DNA of 64,000 bases, from the NCBI GenBank assembly GCA_030674155.1, contig CM060328.1:36672316-36736315 (forward strand), read 5' to 3'. This document shows, in pieces, positions 1-23,050 of the stretch. The position numbers were made by a program, and so were the translations under genes. This stretch comes from Stramonita haemastoma. Its lineage: Eukaryota; Mollusca; Gastropoda; Neogastropoda; Muricidae. The notes below the pieces were generated by a model. That model saw only the letters and a list, made by a program, of their open reading frames with translations, made no database searches and had not been told where the DNA came from. Position 1 is the stretch's first letter; each line of letters starts with the position of its first letter.

Positions 1-16
1 ACACACACACACACAC

Positions 17-76
<60 letters not shown>

Positions 77-145
77 GAACGCACGCATGCACGCGCCCGC
101 GCGCGCACACACACACACGCACCCACCCACCCACCCACACACACC
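1..145. repeat. (AC)n microsatellite with GC-rich tail
   Basis: Nearly pure AC dinucleotide to about 73, then alternating C/G/A sequence and C-rich runs to about 200. No coding signal. It lies in the intron before the first visible exon of the lysine-rich gene. Confidence 0.95.
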
Positions 146-250
146 GACACGTATCCCCCCCCCCCACGCATCCCCCCCCCCTCCAACACCCCCGCCCCCA
201 CCCTCCACACCTCTAAGTTAACCCCCCAAAAAACTTTGTGTGGTCTCCAG

Positions 251-3200
251 AAAAAGCAGACGCCGAGCTGGCTCGGATGATAGAGCAGGACGTGCCGATA
301 CTGACGCCCAAAGAGGGGGTGAAAACCCTGTCCAAGGACGAGCAGCGGGACATTGACGAGATGGCCTACATGCTGACGGACCTGGAGCTGAGCACCAGCG
401 GCAAAGATGACGGGGTATCCAAGTCGGATCCCTCCAAAATGAGCACCAAGCTCGACCCCATCTGGAAGAAGAGAAGGAGTTTGAGCAAAACAAAAGTAGC
501 CGAAAGAGGCGCAACTCCAGCGCACGAAAGAGCAGAGGTACTCTGACACGGAAAACGGCCACTGAAATGACGGATGAGAATGATGTAGTGTCTGCAGGCA
601 TGACAGTCGGTACCGTGGGGGGTAACCTTGCCGAAAACAGGGAAAAAAGAAACACGGCCTTTGTTCAGGAGGATTCCATGAGAAAAGACGCACCATCTGA
701 CAATAGGGTTCCGCGACATGTGCGGCACAACCGTCACAGTGTTTCACCAGGTCATATTCATGATGTTTCTGGTGACCATTCAATGGTTTCTGACAGAAAA
801 AGATTCACGGGTCAGAGCTCTGAGGACAGGAAGAACCGTTCACCCAGGGATGACGGGGGCTGGTCAAAGGAAAGACTGCCAGCAAATGAAGTGTCTGAAG
901 GTGTTCATGTCATCAAGAGGCACTCGACAAAACGAGACACAGCAGGAAAAAATCATGAAGCAAAGAGTACTGTTGATGATAGGGATGTGGAACAGAGTAG
1001 CTCTTTTGATGATTTGCAAGCAATTAAATCCTTTCCATTGACTATCATTGTTCACGACAAAGATCATGTTGAGGTGGCATTGCCCATGGAAAGAAAAGGA
1101 AAACGAATCAACAGCAAAGAGAAAAACATACAAAGCAGTGTAATGGACATTTTGAGAGCCATAAAGAAATCCAACAGAAAACGTAACACACTGACAAAAG
1201 CTGCATCTGCGAAACAACTCAATTGGGGCAACAGTCCAGACCTTGTCAACGCAGCACACACGTTTACCGTTAAGCAAGAGAAAAATAAAAGCAACAGAGG
1301 GTTCAACAAAAAAGTCACAAGCAAAGATACAACTTCTCTAACTAGTAGTCAGGGAAAAACTACCAATGACCAAACACACACACAAATGTTAAGTAGCCAA
1401 ACATCCATAATTGATGGAAAAGGTAAGAACACAGCAAAAGTGGTCAGTTTAGCAAGCCACGTAAATGCTTCCAGTGCTGACAATACTGAAGGCAACTCTC
1501 GCAACCACAAGAGGGACGTCAGACATGCCAGCAAAGCAGGCCTGATACAAAGCCTGCGAATCAAACATAGTGCCGTTCATCAGGCTAAAGAAGTAAGGAT
1601 AAGGGAATCGAAACAAAACAGAAACGAGGAAAACATCAAAACATTGTCGGGTCAGCCGGTCTCTGAACTCCATGCAGCCATGAATAACACAGGCACAATT
1701 ATGGCCGAAAAACAGGAAAGTCCAGAGACTGAGAATCGTTCTGGCATGACTAATGGAAATGGTGAGACAGGCATTCAATTGTCAAAGGCTGGGAGAGAAT
1801 TGGACAGCCTCATCAGGTCTGAAGTGGTCCCAGCCTTTATGGACGAAGCCAGCCACACCAACCAGGACATTGCTGGAACACACCCCCTGAATACTGAATC
1901 TGTCAGTGAAAACGAACATCTCCAAACATTTGGATCGACTGGCAATGATAGCACGAACACCAGTATGGCAAAAAATAAAAGCAAACTTTCTGAAATCAAA
2001 ACTAACGCAACCAGCCTTCATACCCATACGCACCCTCCAGATCAAATGATGTCTGACAACGGCGAATTTTCGATGAATGTGCAAAATGCACTCGTTGAAC
2101 AAAACAGGAACAAACCAAAACATATGAAAGAAACATCTGAAATGGAACAAGATACCATGACAGACCAAGAAAACATAATACTGAGAACGAAAGAAGATAC
2201 CACAAATCAGACGGATCGGATCATAATAAACCAGTCAAAGTACACACAACAACTCCCTTCCAGATCTCAAAATCCTCATGGCGTGGACGTATTCGATCAA
2301 TTCAAACAGGAAGCAAAGTCAAACGAAGCAATACCAATGAAGAAAGAGAAGTCATCTTCTAATGAACAAGATGCTGATAAAACGACAGAAGCTAAACACA
2401 ATGCAGAAACAGAAATACACACTGTTGGTATCTACAGTGGAAAAGATCACCACCATATGCTGAAACGCAACGCCAAAAAAAAGAAGAAAAAAGGTAAAAA
2501 AGACAAAGGTGGCCTAGATGATGACATGTTAAACCCAGAGAAGGATTCAGATTCTGCCGAAGAAGAGCTACAGGGGTCCCCAAAAGATAAGGACGAAACA
2601 AAGGACAAAAAAGGTAAAGGCAAATCTGATGATGAACAGAATAAATCAGGGGATAAAGATCCAGATCTTCTGAACAAAATCTACGAACATGTCCTGAACA
2701 TAGAAAAAATGGTTTCTGGAAACGGTATCTCACCACTAGGTGGCGACGGTAATCTTGGTTCAAAGACTAAAGAGATAATGAAAATACAAGCGCAAAGTAT
2801 CGTGGAATCTGAGCCGAAACTAAATAACTCGAATGAACCTGAAAAGGGAAAAAAATCTGATAAAAAAGGACCAAAACAAAATAAAAAGAACAAAGGAAAG
2901 AAGAAAGGGAAAGGGTCAGATGACTTGGAGGACGAATTACCAGGCATGGACCAGGAATCATCAAATGGAAAAACCAAGGGTGATGACAAAACCAAGGGTG
3001 ATGAGAAAAGCGGCAGTGATCCTTTAGGCGACATGGACGGAGTAGAGTACAAGAAGAAGAAAAAGAAGGATAAAAAGCCTAAGTCAGGCAAGAAAGGTAA
3101 AGATCCAGGGGAGGACTAGATGGAGGCGGAGACTCAGACTTAGACGGTATGGAAGGTGAACAACCCAAGGAAGATGAAGACTCCCCCACCAAAAAAGAAA

Positions 3201-3748
3201 AGGGGGACAAAAAGAAATCTGCCCTAGGTGATGATGACGAAGAAGCTGACCCCATGAAAGCGAAAAAGGGGAAAGGCGGCGCCAAAGATAAGAAAAAGGG
3301 CAAAGGTAAGTCTGGCTTTGATGATGCCTTCGGAGCAGAGGACAAAAGTGACCAATCTCAAGGTGAAGATTCCGAAGAGAACGAAGCCAAGCCCGGGAAG
3401 GACTCCGACAAGAATAAGCAGAAAGATTTTATGGGTGATGATATGGAGGATGGGCAAGGAGGTAAAGAAAAGGGCAATAAGAAAAACAAGAAAAAAGGTG
3501 ACACGAAAAAGCAGGGAGCTGGCGGGAAAAAGGATGATAAGTCAAAGAAAAATAACATGGAAGAAACAGTAGTATTCGAAAAAATACCCCATGGGTCTAA
3601 AAAAGTGACCAGAAAGATTGTGGAAGAAGATATCATACTGGAGGATGATAAGGAACCGAGAAAAGAAATCAAAAACGTCCCAGACAAATCCAAGAAGTCG
3701 GGTGGCAAAGAAGCTTCTGAACAGTCTGAGGAAGATATGGACCTGTGA
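251..3748 (+). CDS. Lys/Glu/Asp-rich disordered protein, 3' part of gene
   Basis: I do not recognise this protein. Coding starts after an acceptor-like CTCCAG at 245-250; the upstream exons lie outside the window. Three open segments join: about 251-537 (one frame), 411-3119 (second frame, 850 residues from the Met at 567) and about 3107-3748 (third frame, stop at 3746-3748). The first half is polar (Asn/Thr/Ser/His). From about 2460 it becomes alternating poly-Lys and Asp/Glu blocks (KKKKKKGKKDKGG type) with one possible amphipathic helix near 2671-2720. No membrane segment or catalytic motif is visible, so it is probably an intrinsically disordered protein binding nucleic acid, mineral or protein by charge. 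The frame changes need explaining. The first could be a one-base indel near 465-482 or an in-phase 131-bp GT-AG intron (538-668). The second, at the GGGG run 3108-3111, looks like a missing G, because the downstream frame continues the same composition. Confidence 0.7.
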
Positions 3749-4081
3749 TCAAACCATTGGAGAAACATGAAAGGAGGCAAGTCCTGTGTTTGGAGGAAGA
3801 ATCATGGACAAGTCTTGTGTAAATCAAAACATCTGGCGTAATGAAATCCTTGACGGTACAAGGAAGGCTCAAAAACCAGCTAGATTAAAAATCAGCCTGT
3901 GAAGCTGGTAGATAATCCTCTTAGAATGTGTTCATGCTTGTAATTTATATCTTTTTTTGTTTTAGTATTTTTTTCTTCAAATGTCTCTTTACGGCAAAGG
4001 TTTTTTTTTCTGCCAAATTTAGAGGCATGAAATATTGTTGTACATATATTTGAAAATAATAAAATTTGCAATCCAAATGAA
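3749..4081 (+). other. 3' untranslated region of the lysine-rich gene
   Basis: AT-rich, non-coding sequence after the stop at 3748, ending just past a canonical AATAAA at 4058-4063. This implies a short 3'UTR of about 330 nt. No repeat family is visible in it. Confidence 0.6.
4058..4063 (+). terminator. Poly(A) signal AATAAA
   Basis: Canonical AATAAA in an AT-rich context 310 bp after the stop codon, in the right orientation for the lysine-rich gene. A (CT)n microsatellite starts about 40 bp later. Confidence 0.55.
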
Positions 4082-4100
4082 AAAAGTATCTAAATGAAAT

Positions 4101-4106
4101 CTATCT

Positions 4107-4161
<55 letters not shown>
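4101..4161. repeat. (CT)n microsatellite
   Basis: About 60 bp of CT dinucleotide with one interruption. Confidence 0.95.
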
Positions 4162-4163
<2 letters not shown>

Positions 4164-5040
4164 GAATAATTACACTGGCTAGCCAGCCAATTGTCTTTCG
4201 TACTATATGAAGTCACTTTAGTGGTAACAATATGTTTCTGTCAAGCCATAGAGTTAAACTGCTTCCAAAATCCTGAAAGAAAAGCGCAGGCTGTTACTCC
4301 ATGAGCTTGCCATGACTAAAGACAGTGTCACCTTAACATTTTAAAAGCATGTCAATGTGTTGTTGTAAGCCTTGGCACTTAGTTTGCATCAGTAACTGAC
4401 AAAGCTTTTGGCCTGGGCCTAGTAGTTAGTAATGTTGACTGTACACGGATCCTGACAGCAAGGCGAGGGTTTGTTTGATCACTCGGTAGCTGGTCATTGA
4501 TCCATCCAGCTTCTCTGGTCAAGGAAAAGCTGTTATCAGTCATCAGGGGTTCAGTGTGTGTCTGAAGAGCAAAGGATAGGCTACAGCACCACCTTCCTGC
4601 AAAAGAATGAAGTGTTTCACCCTGAGAAGTTCCTCCTCTTCGGTTTCTTTCATTTTCGTTTTCAGATTATTCAGTTATTTTGATGGTCTTTTCAAATCTT
4701 GTTTGATAACAGTTGTTCCTTATATGATGTATCATTTTGTTTTTGCATTAGTCCTTGTCGGATGGAGGTCCTTTTATTTACTCATTCTTATTCCCCCCAA
4801 ATCAGAGTGCGGCTACCTTAATGGTGGGCAAAAACGATCACATACCAAAAAAAATGTCACCATGGGTGAACTTCAAAGTGAGAGGGGGATGGGGGGGGGG
4901 CGTTGGTAGTGGTGGTCCTATTGTTCCACCAGCTCCATCCCAAAAATTTTGTCAGTTCTTGATGCATGCCTTATGCTTTGAAATGTTTTGTTGAGATTGT
5001 TTTCATCCATGACAACCTCTTTAGGCTCTCTCAAAGGAGG
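4162..5040. other. Intergenic, no gene seen
   Basis: No convincing exon on either strand. It holds one reverse copy of the dispersed module M (4790-4890). A stretch at 4365-4405 (core CAGTAACTGACAAAGC) has relatives near 26605, 26665 and 61580. Confidence 0.5.
4790..4890 (-). repeat. Dispersed module M (about 90 bp)
   Basis: Reads GTGCGGCTACCTTAATGGTG then GGGCAAAAACGATCACATAC, followed by CACCATGGGTGAACTTC. The same order and spacing recurs at eight other places in the window, in both orientations. Confidence 0.6.
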
Positions 5041-5044
5041 AAAC

Positions 5045-5079
<35 letters not shown>

Positions 5080-5117
5080 TCTGTCTGTCTGTCTGTCTCT
5101 GTCTGTCTGTCTGTCTG

Positions 5118-5152
<35 letters not shown>
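5045..5152. repeat. (CTGT)n microsatellite
   Basis: About 108 bp of CTGT tetranucleotide with small interruptions. Confidence 0.95.
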
Positions 5153-5578
5153 TAATACTGTCACGATTTCTCTCTCCTCTAGTACTTTCAGGTTTTTCCT
5201 GCTTCTCCTCTCGTTTTCTTTTCAACCTCCTTACTTTCAACCAATTCATTCATTATTACCACCTTTCTTCCAGAACGAGCATGGGTCACGAGCAGGTATA
5301 CTACAGAATTAGTCTGCAAACCTTCAAGGGAAATGTACAGGTTCAGAATTGCATCCCAATGAGTAATAATCAGTTCATAAGTAATAACGTACAAAGGCCA
5401 TTTATCAAGACTCTATAATTATGTGGTTACATTTGAGTAAGCCAACAAACATGCTGACAGCTGACGCTCCAAACAAGTTTTCTGAAGGCAGAGATTTTGC
5501 CATGATGCCTGGGACAAATGTAACTGTTGTTACCCAGTGAGTGTACATTCCATCAAATAGTAGAAGTGGTAAGTAGCA

Positions 5579-5581
<3 letters not shown>

Positions 5582-5632
<51 letters not shown>
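5582..5632. repeat. (GT)n microsatellite
   Basis: Pure GT dinucleotide, about 25 copies. Confidence 0.95.
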
Positions 5633-5638
<6 letters not shown>

Positions 5639-5699
5639 TTCAGTGTGTACTTCAACCTTGTCTTCACAAACCATTGAGACCAAGCAGATTTTGAGGTGT

Positions 5700-7199
5700 T
5701 AACCATTTATTACGTCATTTACAATTATTATCTACAACCACCTTAGGTCAAAAATCAATCCTCCAGGAACGTATGCACATTGTTTTTAATACTCTGCATG
5801 CTTAAATGCACACTGGGAATTACAGTCAAAATTAATCTGCAGCAAAGTTGATGAGATGCTGGAAACAACCTGATCTGTAAGTGTAACTCTGCAGGCACCA
5901 AAGAGACTTAACCCATAGAATCTTGGTGAGAGTTGTAGTGTGGGTATAATATATTCATTCTCTCACTACAAGGTCTTTCAACAGGAAAAACTACTAAACG
6001 AGGAACACCACTGAAGATGCTTACTCTTGAAAATTTTCATTCTGAAAGGATAAAACAGAACAGAAAAAAATCCCAAAAATTGGAAAACTTGTATCATTTG
6101 TAGTAAAGAGCTAACTATGAACAGAATGTTAAAATCACCACATAATCACTGGTGACAGAAATGTGCCAACATCTGGTAAAGTACATTATTCCTTACACTA
6201 AATAAAATTTACAAATTGTCATTCAGTGGACTGTCCTTGACAATGCCTAAATCTGTTCATGAACAATTTTAAATACATGTTTATGGCACAATCAGCCCTC
6301 TGGACATTCCAACATAGTATGAACTATTGTAACTTGTGTACATTTTCAATATCAAAATGAATGAGATACAATGACATATACTCCACATAGTTCAGAAACT
6401 GATCTAGGAGAAACAGAACTGCTTATAAACAAACAAAAAAAGCACCAGGAAAGGCAGGATAAAAGATATGTATTTTTGACACATTCCCATTATTCCCAAA
6501 GGAGACAATGCAACAAGCAGTTTATTCAATTATTCAATTACACAACATACATCAAGAAATAAACTGAATAGATGATCCACCTACTGCATAATCCTGATGT
6601 TCATTTCACAACAGAGATTCTACATGTGTTACAGTTCAACAAATATGCCAGCCTTGTCCACTCAGTGCAGATACTTTTTTCTATTTCCGTATTAAATCAA
6701 CAACAAAAATTCTGACTGATTCCAGTAGAAGCAACCAACAAAGGCAGAGAAGCATGGGGATACAATTGCTGACACAAAATAATGAATATATACACCATAG
6801 TGAAAATACATTAAGGCTCAAGAGAATCAAAACTACTTGATTTCTCAAACTGGAAGTGCCAAGTGGCAAAATAAAATTACCATTTATTTTCAAAGCATGA
6901 AGCACTTGAACAATAAACAAACATTTGTGAGAAACGTATTCTTAAAAAGCTGTCTCCAGCACATTCCAAACCCAAAACTACACCATTTAGTAAAATTTAA
7001 AAGAAAAAAAAGAAATCTTACATTGAAATTGGTAACCCTTTTTGTTTTTTCAAAAATGATTTTTATTCAGAACACATATCTTCTCTCCAGACATACACAC
7101 ATCCATATATATATTTGCCTTTTTTGACTGCACTGCCTCAGGGGTTAATTCATCCATTCTCAGGTTTCATACTGTAAGCTCAGCACAAGCTGACAAACA
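5700..7199 (-). other. AT-rich region, possible long 3'UTR of the UPF0235 gene
   Basis: Low-complexity but non-repetitive AT-rich DNA directly downstream of the UPF0235 stop codon. Reverse-strand AATAAA signals (TTTATT on +) occur near 7062, 6881 and 5706. The true 3' end cannot be chosen without transcripts. No other gene is visible. Confidence 0.3.
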
Positions 7200-12145
<4,946 letters not shown>

Positions 12146-12525
12146 CGTAGGAACAAAAGATTACCGACTTTTCGATCATCCTTTCCATCTGTTTACACTA
12201 CCAACAATTCTTTTCCACAACTTTCATTTCTACATCACACTGGGTTATGTCCCCTTGAGAAGACTAGTTACAGCAATGTAGCGTAAGTGTAGCGATCCAA
12301 AGGTGTGTAATTTTGGAGAAATCTCGTAAATAAGAGGATAAAAAGCGTATGTTTAAGTAGATGTTGCTATTTGTCATTAGATAGCATAATCAAATCTTTG
12401 GATGCCTTTTAAAAGTAATTTTCAGTAGGTGATAGGTATTTTGTATTCTAATTTTTTTTTTTTTTTTACCCCATCTGACAAATGGGCTTGTTCACGACAT
12501 TTATTGCCGGAAAGAATTAATCATC
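12146..12525. promoter_or_regulatory. Shared promoter between UPF0235 (-) and NR2C2AP (+)
   Basis: The two start codons diverge from 12145 and 12526, leaving 380 bp for both promoters and 5'UTRs. An ETS-like CCGGAA lies at 12507-12512. The NR2C2AP start is embedded in CATCATGGCGGC, which matches the YY1-type motif that often overlaps translation starts of TATA-less genes. No TATA box is obvious on the + side. Bidirectional use is inference from geometry. Confidence 0.55.
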
Positions 12526-18854
<6,329 letters not shown>

Positions 18855-19109
18855 GAACAAAGCTTGTGTTGGGATGTATAATATAATGCCTAACTCGTGC
18901 TTAATTTCTGCTCTCAAATCATGGACCCTTTGACTCCTATTGATGGAAAGAAAGTTTGTGGGAGATTATTGGTGAAAAGGAAACACATTGATTGAAGGAA
19001 ACTGTGTTGCATACACATATGATATGACAGTTTGCTCCCAGTGTTGGAAAACAGTGGTTGGTTTAGAAGTTGCTTTTTCTTTTTTCTTTTTTCTTAAACT
19101 TTCAGCTTC
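18855..19109 (+). other. NR2C2AP 3'UTR or downstream flank
   Basis: Sequence after the TGA at 18852-18854. No nearby AATAAA is evident; the next one in this orientation is at 20183-20188, beyond a MITE. Confidence 0.35.
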
Positions 19110-19592
19110 TTAACTCTCAGAGGACGGCCGTATGCTATTGCGGATCAATGTAAAGCAATGGTTTTGGATGGCCGTCTGCTATAGCGGATTTGCTGTTTGC
19201 AGATTTTTCATGCGGCGGCCGTATGATACTATGACTAGTACAGCTTAACATAGCTTCATGAGCCTGTCCAAGATCAAATGAAGAGTGTCGTCAGTTGATT
19301 TCATGTGTTCCAAACTCTTTGTTCGTGGTTGCAGAGAGTAGCCGACACAAAGTAACGACACAAAGTACAAAATTCATAGTATTTTCTTCATGCTAGTCAA
19401 AGCTCAAATATTTAAGTGAGAGTTTCAATTTTTCGATATGTACTAACCCAGCATGTTATTCATAAGTTCAGAAAATTTCACTTTCTTACTATGTGTTTTG
19501 TATTTTCTATGATTTTTTTTTTACTGACAATTACAAATGGGCCGTCTTTGGGGAAAAGCAAGGGAGAAGACTGGCCGTCTTGAGTGAGTTAA
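19110..19592. mobile_element. piggyBac-like MITE with TTAA target site
   Basis: TTAA at both ends (19110-19113 and 19589-19592). Internal ends are CTCTCAGAGGACGGCC and, as reverse complement, CTCACTCAAGACGGCC, an imperfect 16-bp TIR. A further GGCCGT motif recurs at 19170 and 19207. About 475 bp with no coding potential, as expected for a non-autonomous piggyBac-type element. Confidence 0.65.
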
Positions 19593-21095
19593 GGAAATTC
19601 CAGCATGTTGGAGAAAGAACTCAACACTGTTTGCTCTTGATTGCATGTCTTATGATATGAAGAATGATAAATACATTTCCAGAGATATTGGGGATAACAG
19701 TAACTGTATAAACAAAAAAATGAGAGAACTCGAGACAAGAAAGGGCAAAATAGGGTGATATGGGGTTGAGGATTGGTGTTGAAAACAGCAGAGGTATGGC
19801 TGCCCATATGGCCAGGGAGTGGTACCTGACAACAGCCATTAACGCTAAGTTCTCATCTTCTGTGTACTTACAGTCTCACAGTTGATTCTCCTGGTTTGCT
19901 TGATGAGTGAGACAGTACATATTGTGTGTGACCATGGATGGTGCTTAGATGGGGGACGCTCAATTACATCAACCGAGATTGGGGTTGAGCACGTATGATT
20001 TTTCTCGTGCTGCAAGTCAGATGAGCAATTAAGAAAAAAAAGAAAAAAAGACCAACAAGAAATATAACTGGTTTACTCTCCCAGCAAGTTCAGTTGTGAA
20101 TCACATGCTTCAGTTTTTAACTGATTTTTTAAAGCTGATTTGCCTTTTTTTGATACAGCTAAAGAGAAAATGGATTCATGAGAATAAACATTCCCTTACA
20201 TTCCCAGTCATAAGACCTTTTTCAAATGGTACAGCTGAGATGGCTGACTTGCAAAATGTTTTAAGTGCAATGTGTTGCTTTCTGTTACATGTGTATTATC
20301 AGGTATTTTACAAGTGCAATTTCATTCTCCTTCAATCTTTGTGTGATGGCAAAGCAGTCAACTTTATTTCAAACATTTCTGATAATTCACTTAAGATTTA
20401 TTTTTTATCTGTAGCTACCTTTTTTCCTGTGATTATACATGTACAGTGAGCACATTAGTTTCAAAATTGAGTAGAGATCAGAACTGTTGCAAATGTCAGC
20501 TGCTTGTTTATTAATTAAAATCAGTTGATCAGTTTTTAAAAACGCCCAGTAAAATGTTCTTATTAATGTAAACAATCAGTTTGTTAGTTCTTCAAACTTT
20601 CCAGTAAAATATTCTTATTGATGTAAACAGTCAGCTGATCAGTTCTTCAAACTTTCAGGTAAAACGTTTTATTACTACTGGATGTAAACATAATGCAGTT
20701 TGTATACATGTAGTTTTTTGCCAAAACAAAATTGCTATAGAGAAAGGCTGCTCTTGTGATAATTGGGTAACCTGCAGCATGTAGAGACATAAGCTGAGCA
20801 GTGAGAGTATTGAACAGCATAATGGAGGAGAATGTAATATATAATTATGTGTATTTTTTTCTGATGAAGGATTGCATTACCTGAGAATGCTAATATGCCG
20901 TCATACATAGCCATAAATTAATTGTATATTATTTGTGTTTTGAAAAATATTGTCTGTGCTGGAATTTTTTTTTTTTTTGATTAATGACAAAGTGCATCAC
21001 AAGTGGAGGAATCATTCATCTAAACTTGTTGTGGTTGAATTGATAAAAGTCTTTACTATTCATGAAAGTTTGTGTGTGATTTTCAAGTTCTGCTT
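19593..21095. other. Intergenic, small tandem repeat inside
   Basis: No gene seen. At 20520-20690 a unit of about 55 bp (core CAGTAAAATGTTCTTATT then ATGTAAACA) repeats about three times with divergence. Confidence 0.5.
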
Positions 21096-21097
21096 TC

Positions 21098-21137
<40 letters not shown>

Positions 21138-21180
21138 TGTGAGTGTCTGCCTGTCTGTCTGTCTGTCTGTCTGTCTGTAT
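21096..21180. repeat. (GT)n-(CTGT)n microsatellite
   Basis: GT repeats followed by CTGT repeats. Confidence 0.95.
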
Positions 21181-21406
21181 CTGTGTTTCTCTCTGTGTGT
21201 GCTGGCATGCATATGTTGTGTGTGAAGGGTTTTTTTTTTTCCCAAACAGGATAGTTTGAAATGATGTGGTAGGATTTAAATGCTTGATGACTGCATCTGT
21301 TTTCAACCCAGCTGCATTACCTGAGTGGTTTGCTGGTCTATGAAAAAAATAAAAAAGTAATCTGAATGATTTATGTGCTGCATGATGTGTGACATTTGAT
21401 TAAGAG

Positions 21407-22376
21407 CAGGGTTCGCGCTAGGATTTTTTAAAACCGGTACTGTGAGTTGCCATTTCAGAGATATCTTGACCAACTCCCCAAAAATCGGTCCCCAGAAAAT
21501 AAAATCCGGTACATACTGTGAACAAAACGAAACTATTCAGTGAGGGGAGGGGGAGGGGGTTGTTCGGCAGCAAAACTAAATCTAAATTGAACGCAAATCT
21601 CTCAGAGACTTTGACTGCCGTGCTGCTGCCACTCGCTTCTTGGGCACGAAGCCACGCAGGAAATAGGATTTTTTTTTTTCTAGCGCCTGTGTCACTGTCC
21701 TGTGTCAGTCTGTTGTTTTGCATGACATCTTCGTGCGACTTATATTCTTCTTTCTTGTTTCTATGCTTTGCGCTCATCTAGATCTTTGTTCAATTTAGAT
21801 TTAGTTTTCGACTTTTCTCTCTGAAAGCAACGCGCAAATTCATAGTCATAGACGCCCGCCCCCCCCCCACCCACCCCCCGCTTTTCGTAGGAGCAGGCCA
21901 TCGTGTGCCGGTGGGAACAGATGACATTTACAAAACTGCATACACACGGGGACTGGATGTAAAAAAAGCACAGGAATGCTTATTCCATTATCCTTGATAT
22001 AAAAGATTAAAAGAATAAAGATTAAATAAATCTAGGCCCCATTCACTCATTGTAAATGGAAGTCACTGTCATGCCGAGAAGAGCGCGAAGCTCTATTCTT
22101 TCACAGTAAAGCTTGCTGTTCTGCATGCTACGCTAATGAGGCTGGCGCCAAAGATGTTCGTCTGAAGGGGTGGGAAGGGTAGGTGCGTAAGCACAGTACA
22201 GGTGCATAACAGACTGTCAGAAAATATCACTTCAGACTTTTTTTTTTTTTAGACGGAAATCTAATTGGTCACAGGCAAACAGAATCGGTACGCGGTACCG
22301 GCTGCTTAGAAAATTTTCGGTATTCCCTGTTTGCAATCGGTAAAATACCGACAATTACCGGTTATCGCGAACCCTG
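21407..22376. mobile_element. hAT-like non-autonomous transposon with perfect 8-bp TSD
   Basis: Ends CAGGGTTCGCG (21407-21417) and CGCGAACCCTG (22366-22376) are perfect inverted repeats. ATTAAGAG flanks both sides (21399-21406 and 22377-22384), the 8-bp duplication expected of hAT. Subterminal CCGGTA/TACCGG motifs recur at both ends. No transposase is visible in 970 bp. A SINE-A copy is nested inside. Confidence 0.85.
21877..22030 (+). mobile_element. SINE-A, tail half, nested in the hAT-like element
   Basis: CGCTTTTCGTAGGAGCAGG, GTGTGCCGGTGGGAACAGAT, then AAAAAGCACAGGAATGCTT and a degenerate AATAAA tail. It must be younger than the surrounding hAT-like insertion, unless acquired with it. 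Confidence 0.8.
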
Positions 22377-22384
22377 ATTAAGAG

Positions 22385-22735
22385 TACTCCAAATGGGAGA
22401 AAATATAGCAGTGCTATCTCCCTGTTGTATGTTTGTGATGATGAGAATAAAATTATGCCTGTGATTATACCACTTTATAAACGTGTGTTTGACAGTTTAA
22501 GAAAGATATCTGGTCCATTTTTCTCCTTTTTTTTCCTCAACTGTCTGTCACCTTTTCTTTCTGTCTTTTTTGTTTGTTTCTCTCTTTCTTTCCTTCCTTC
22601 ATAATTTCATTTCAGAACTTTTTTTCTTCATTTCTTTTTGACTGAATGATGGATAGATGGATATTTTAATACATTTTTACCAGTTAACATTTTTGGGTAA
22701 GATTCTTACCACAAAAGAAGTCTATTTTTCTTTCA
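22385..22735. other. Intergenic, nothing seen
   Basis: T/C-rich DNA between the hAT-like element and SINE-B. Confidence 0.45.
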
Positions 22736-22779
22736 GAAAGCTGGTTTCTTGTTCATGCCAAGAAATTCTTTGCAGTACG

Positions 22780-23050
22780 GAAAAAGGTTAAGGTGTTTCC
22801 ATAACCTTTACGGTTGTTGGGGAGCAAGGTGTTTCTCAGAGACCTCAGCTTCTCCAGGGGCCAGCGTATTGAAGGCGCCTCCCATCTCCTCTCCCTCTCT
22901 GCTTTACCTTCCCTGTCCCTGTAGAGGGCAGGTACCCATTTACAGCTGGGTGAAATGGGGGTGGGCTGGGAGGAATCAGATGCATATGATAAAAATGCCT
23001 ATGCCAAAACAGTACTGTCACCTGGTGTGGCCTTGTGACTTTCTTCCCTC
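22780..23050 (+). mobile_element. SINE-B copy
   Basis: Second member of the family seen at 8565-8885, sharing the CAGAGACCTCAGCTTCTC and GAGGGCAGGTACCCATTTA blocks in order. Confidence 0.6.

Noticed and set aside
3094..3106. Tiny GT-AG intron joining the two lysine-rich frames
   Set aside because: Only about 12 nt, far below any functional intron length; a one-base indel explains it better.
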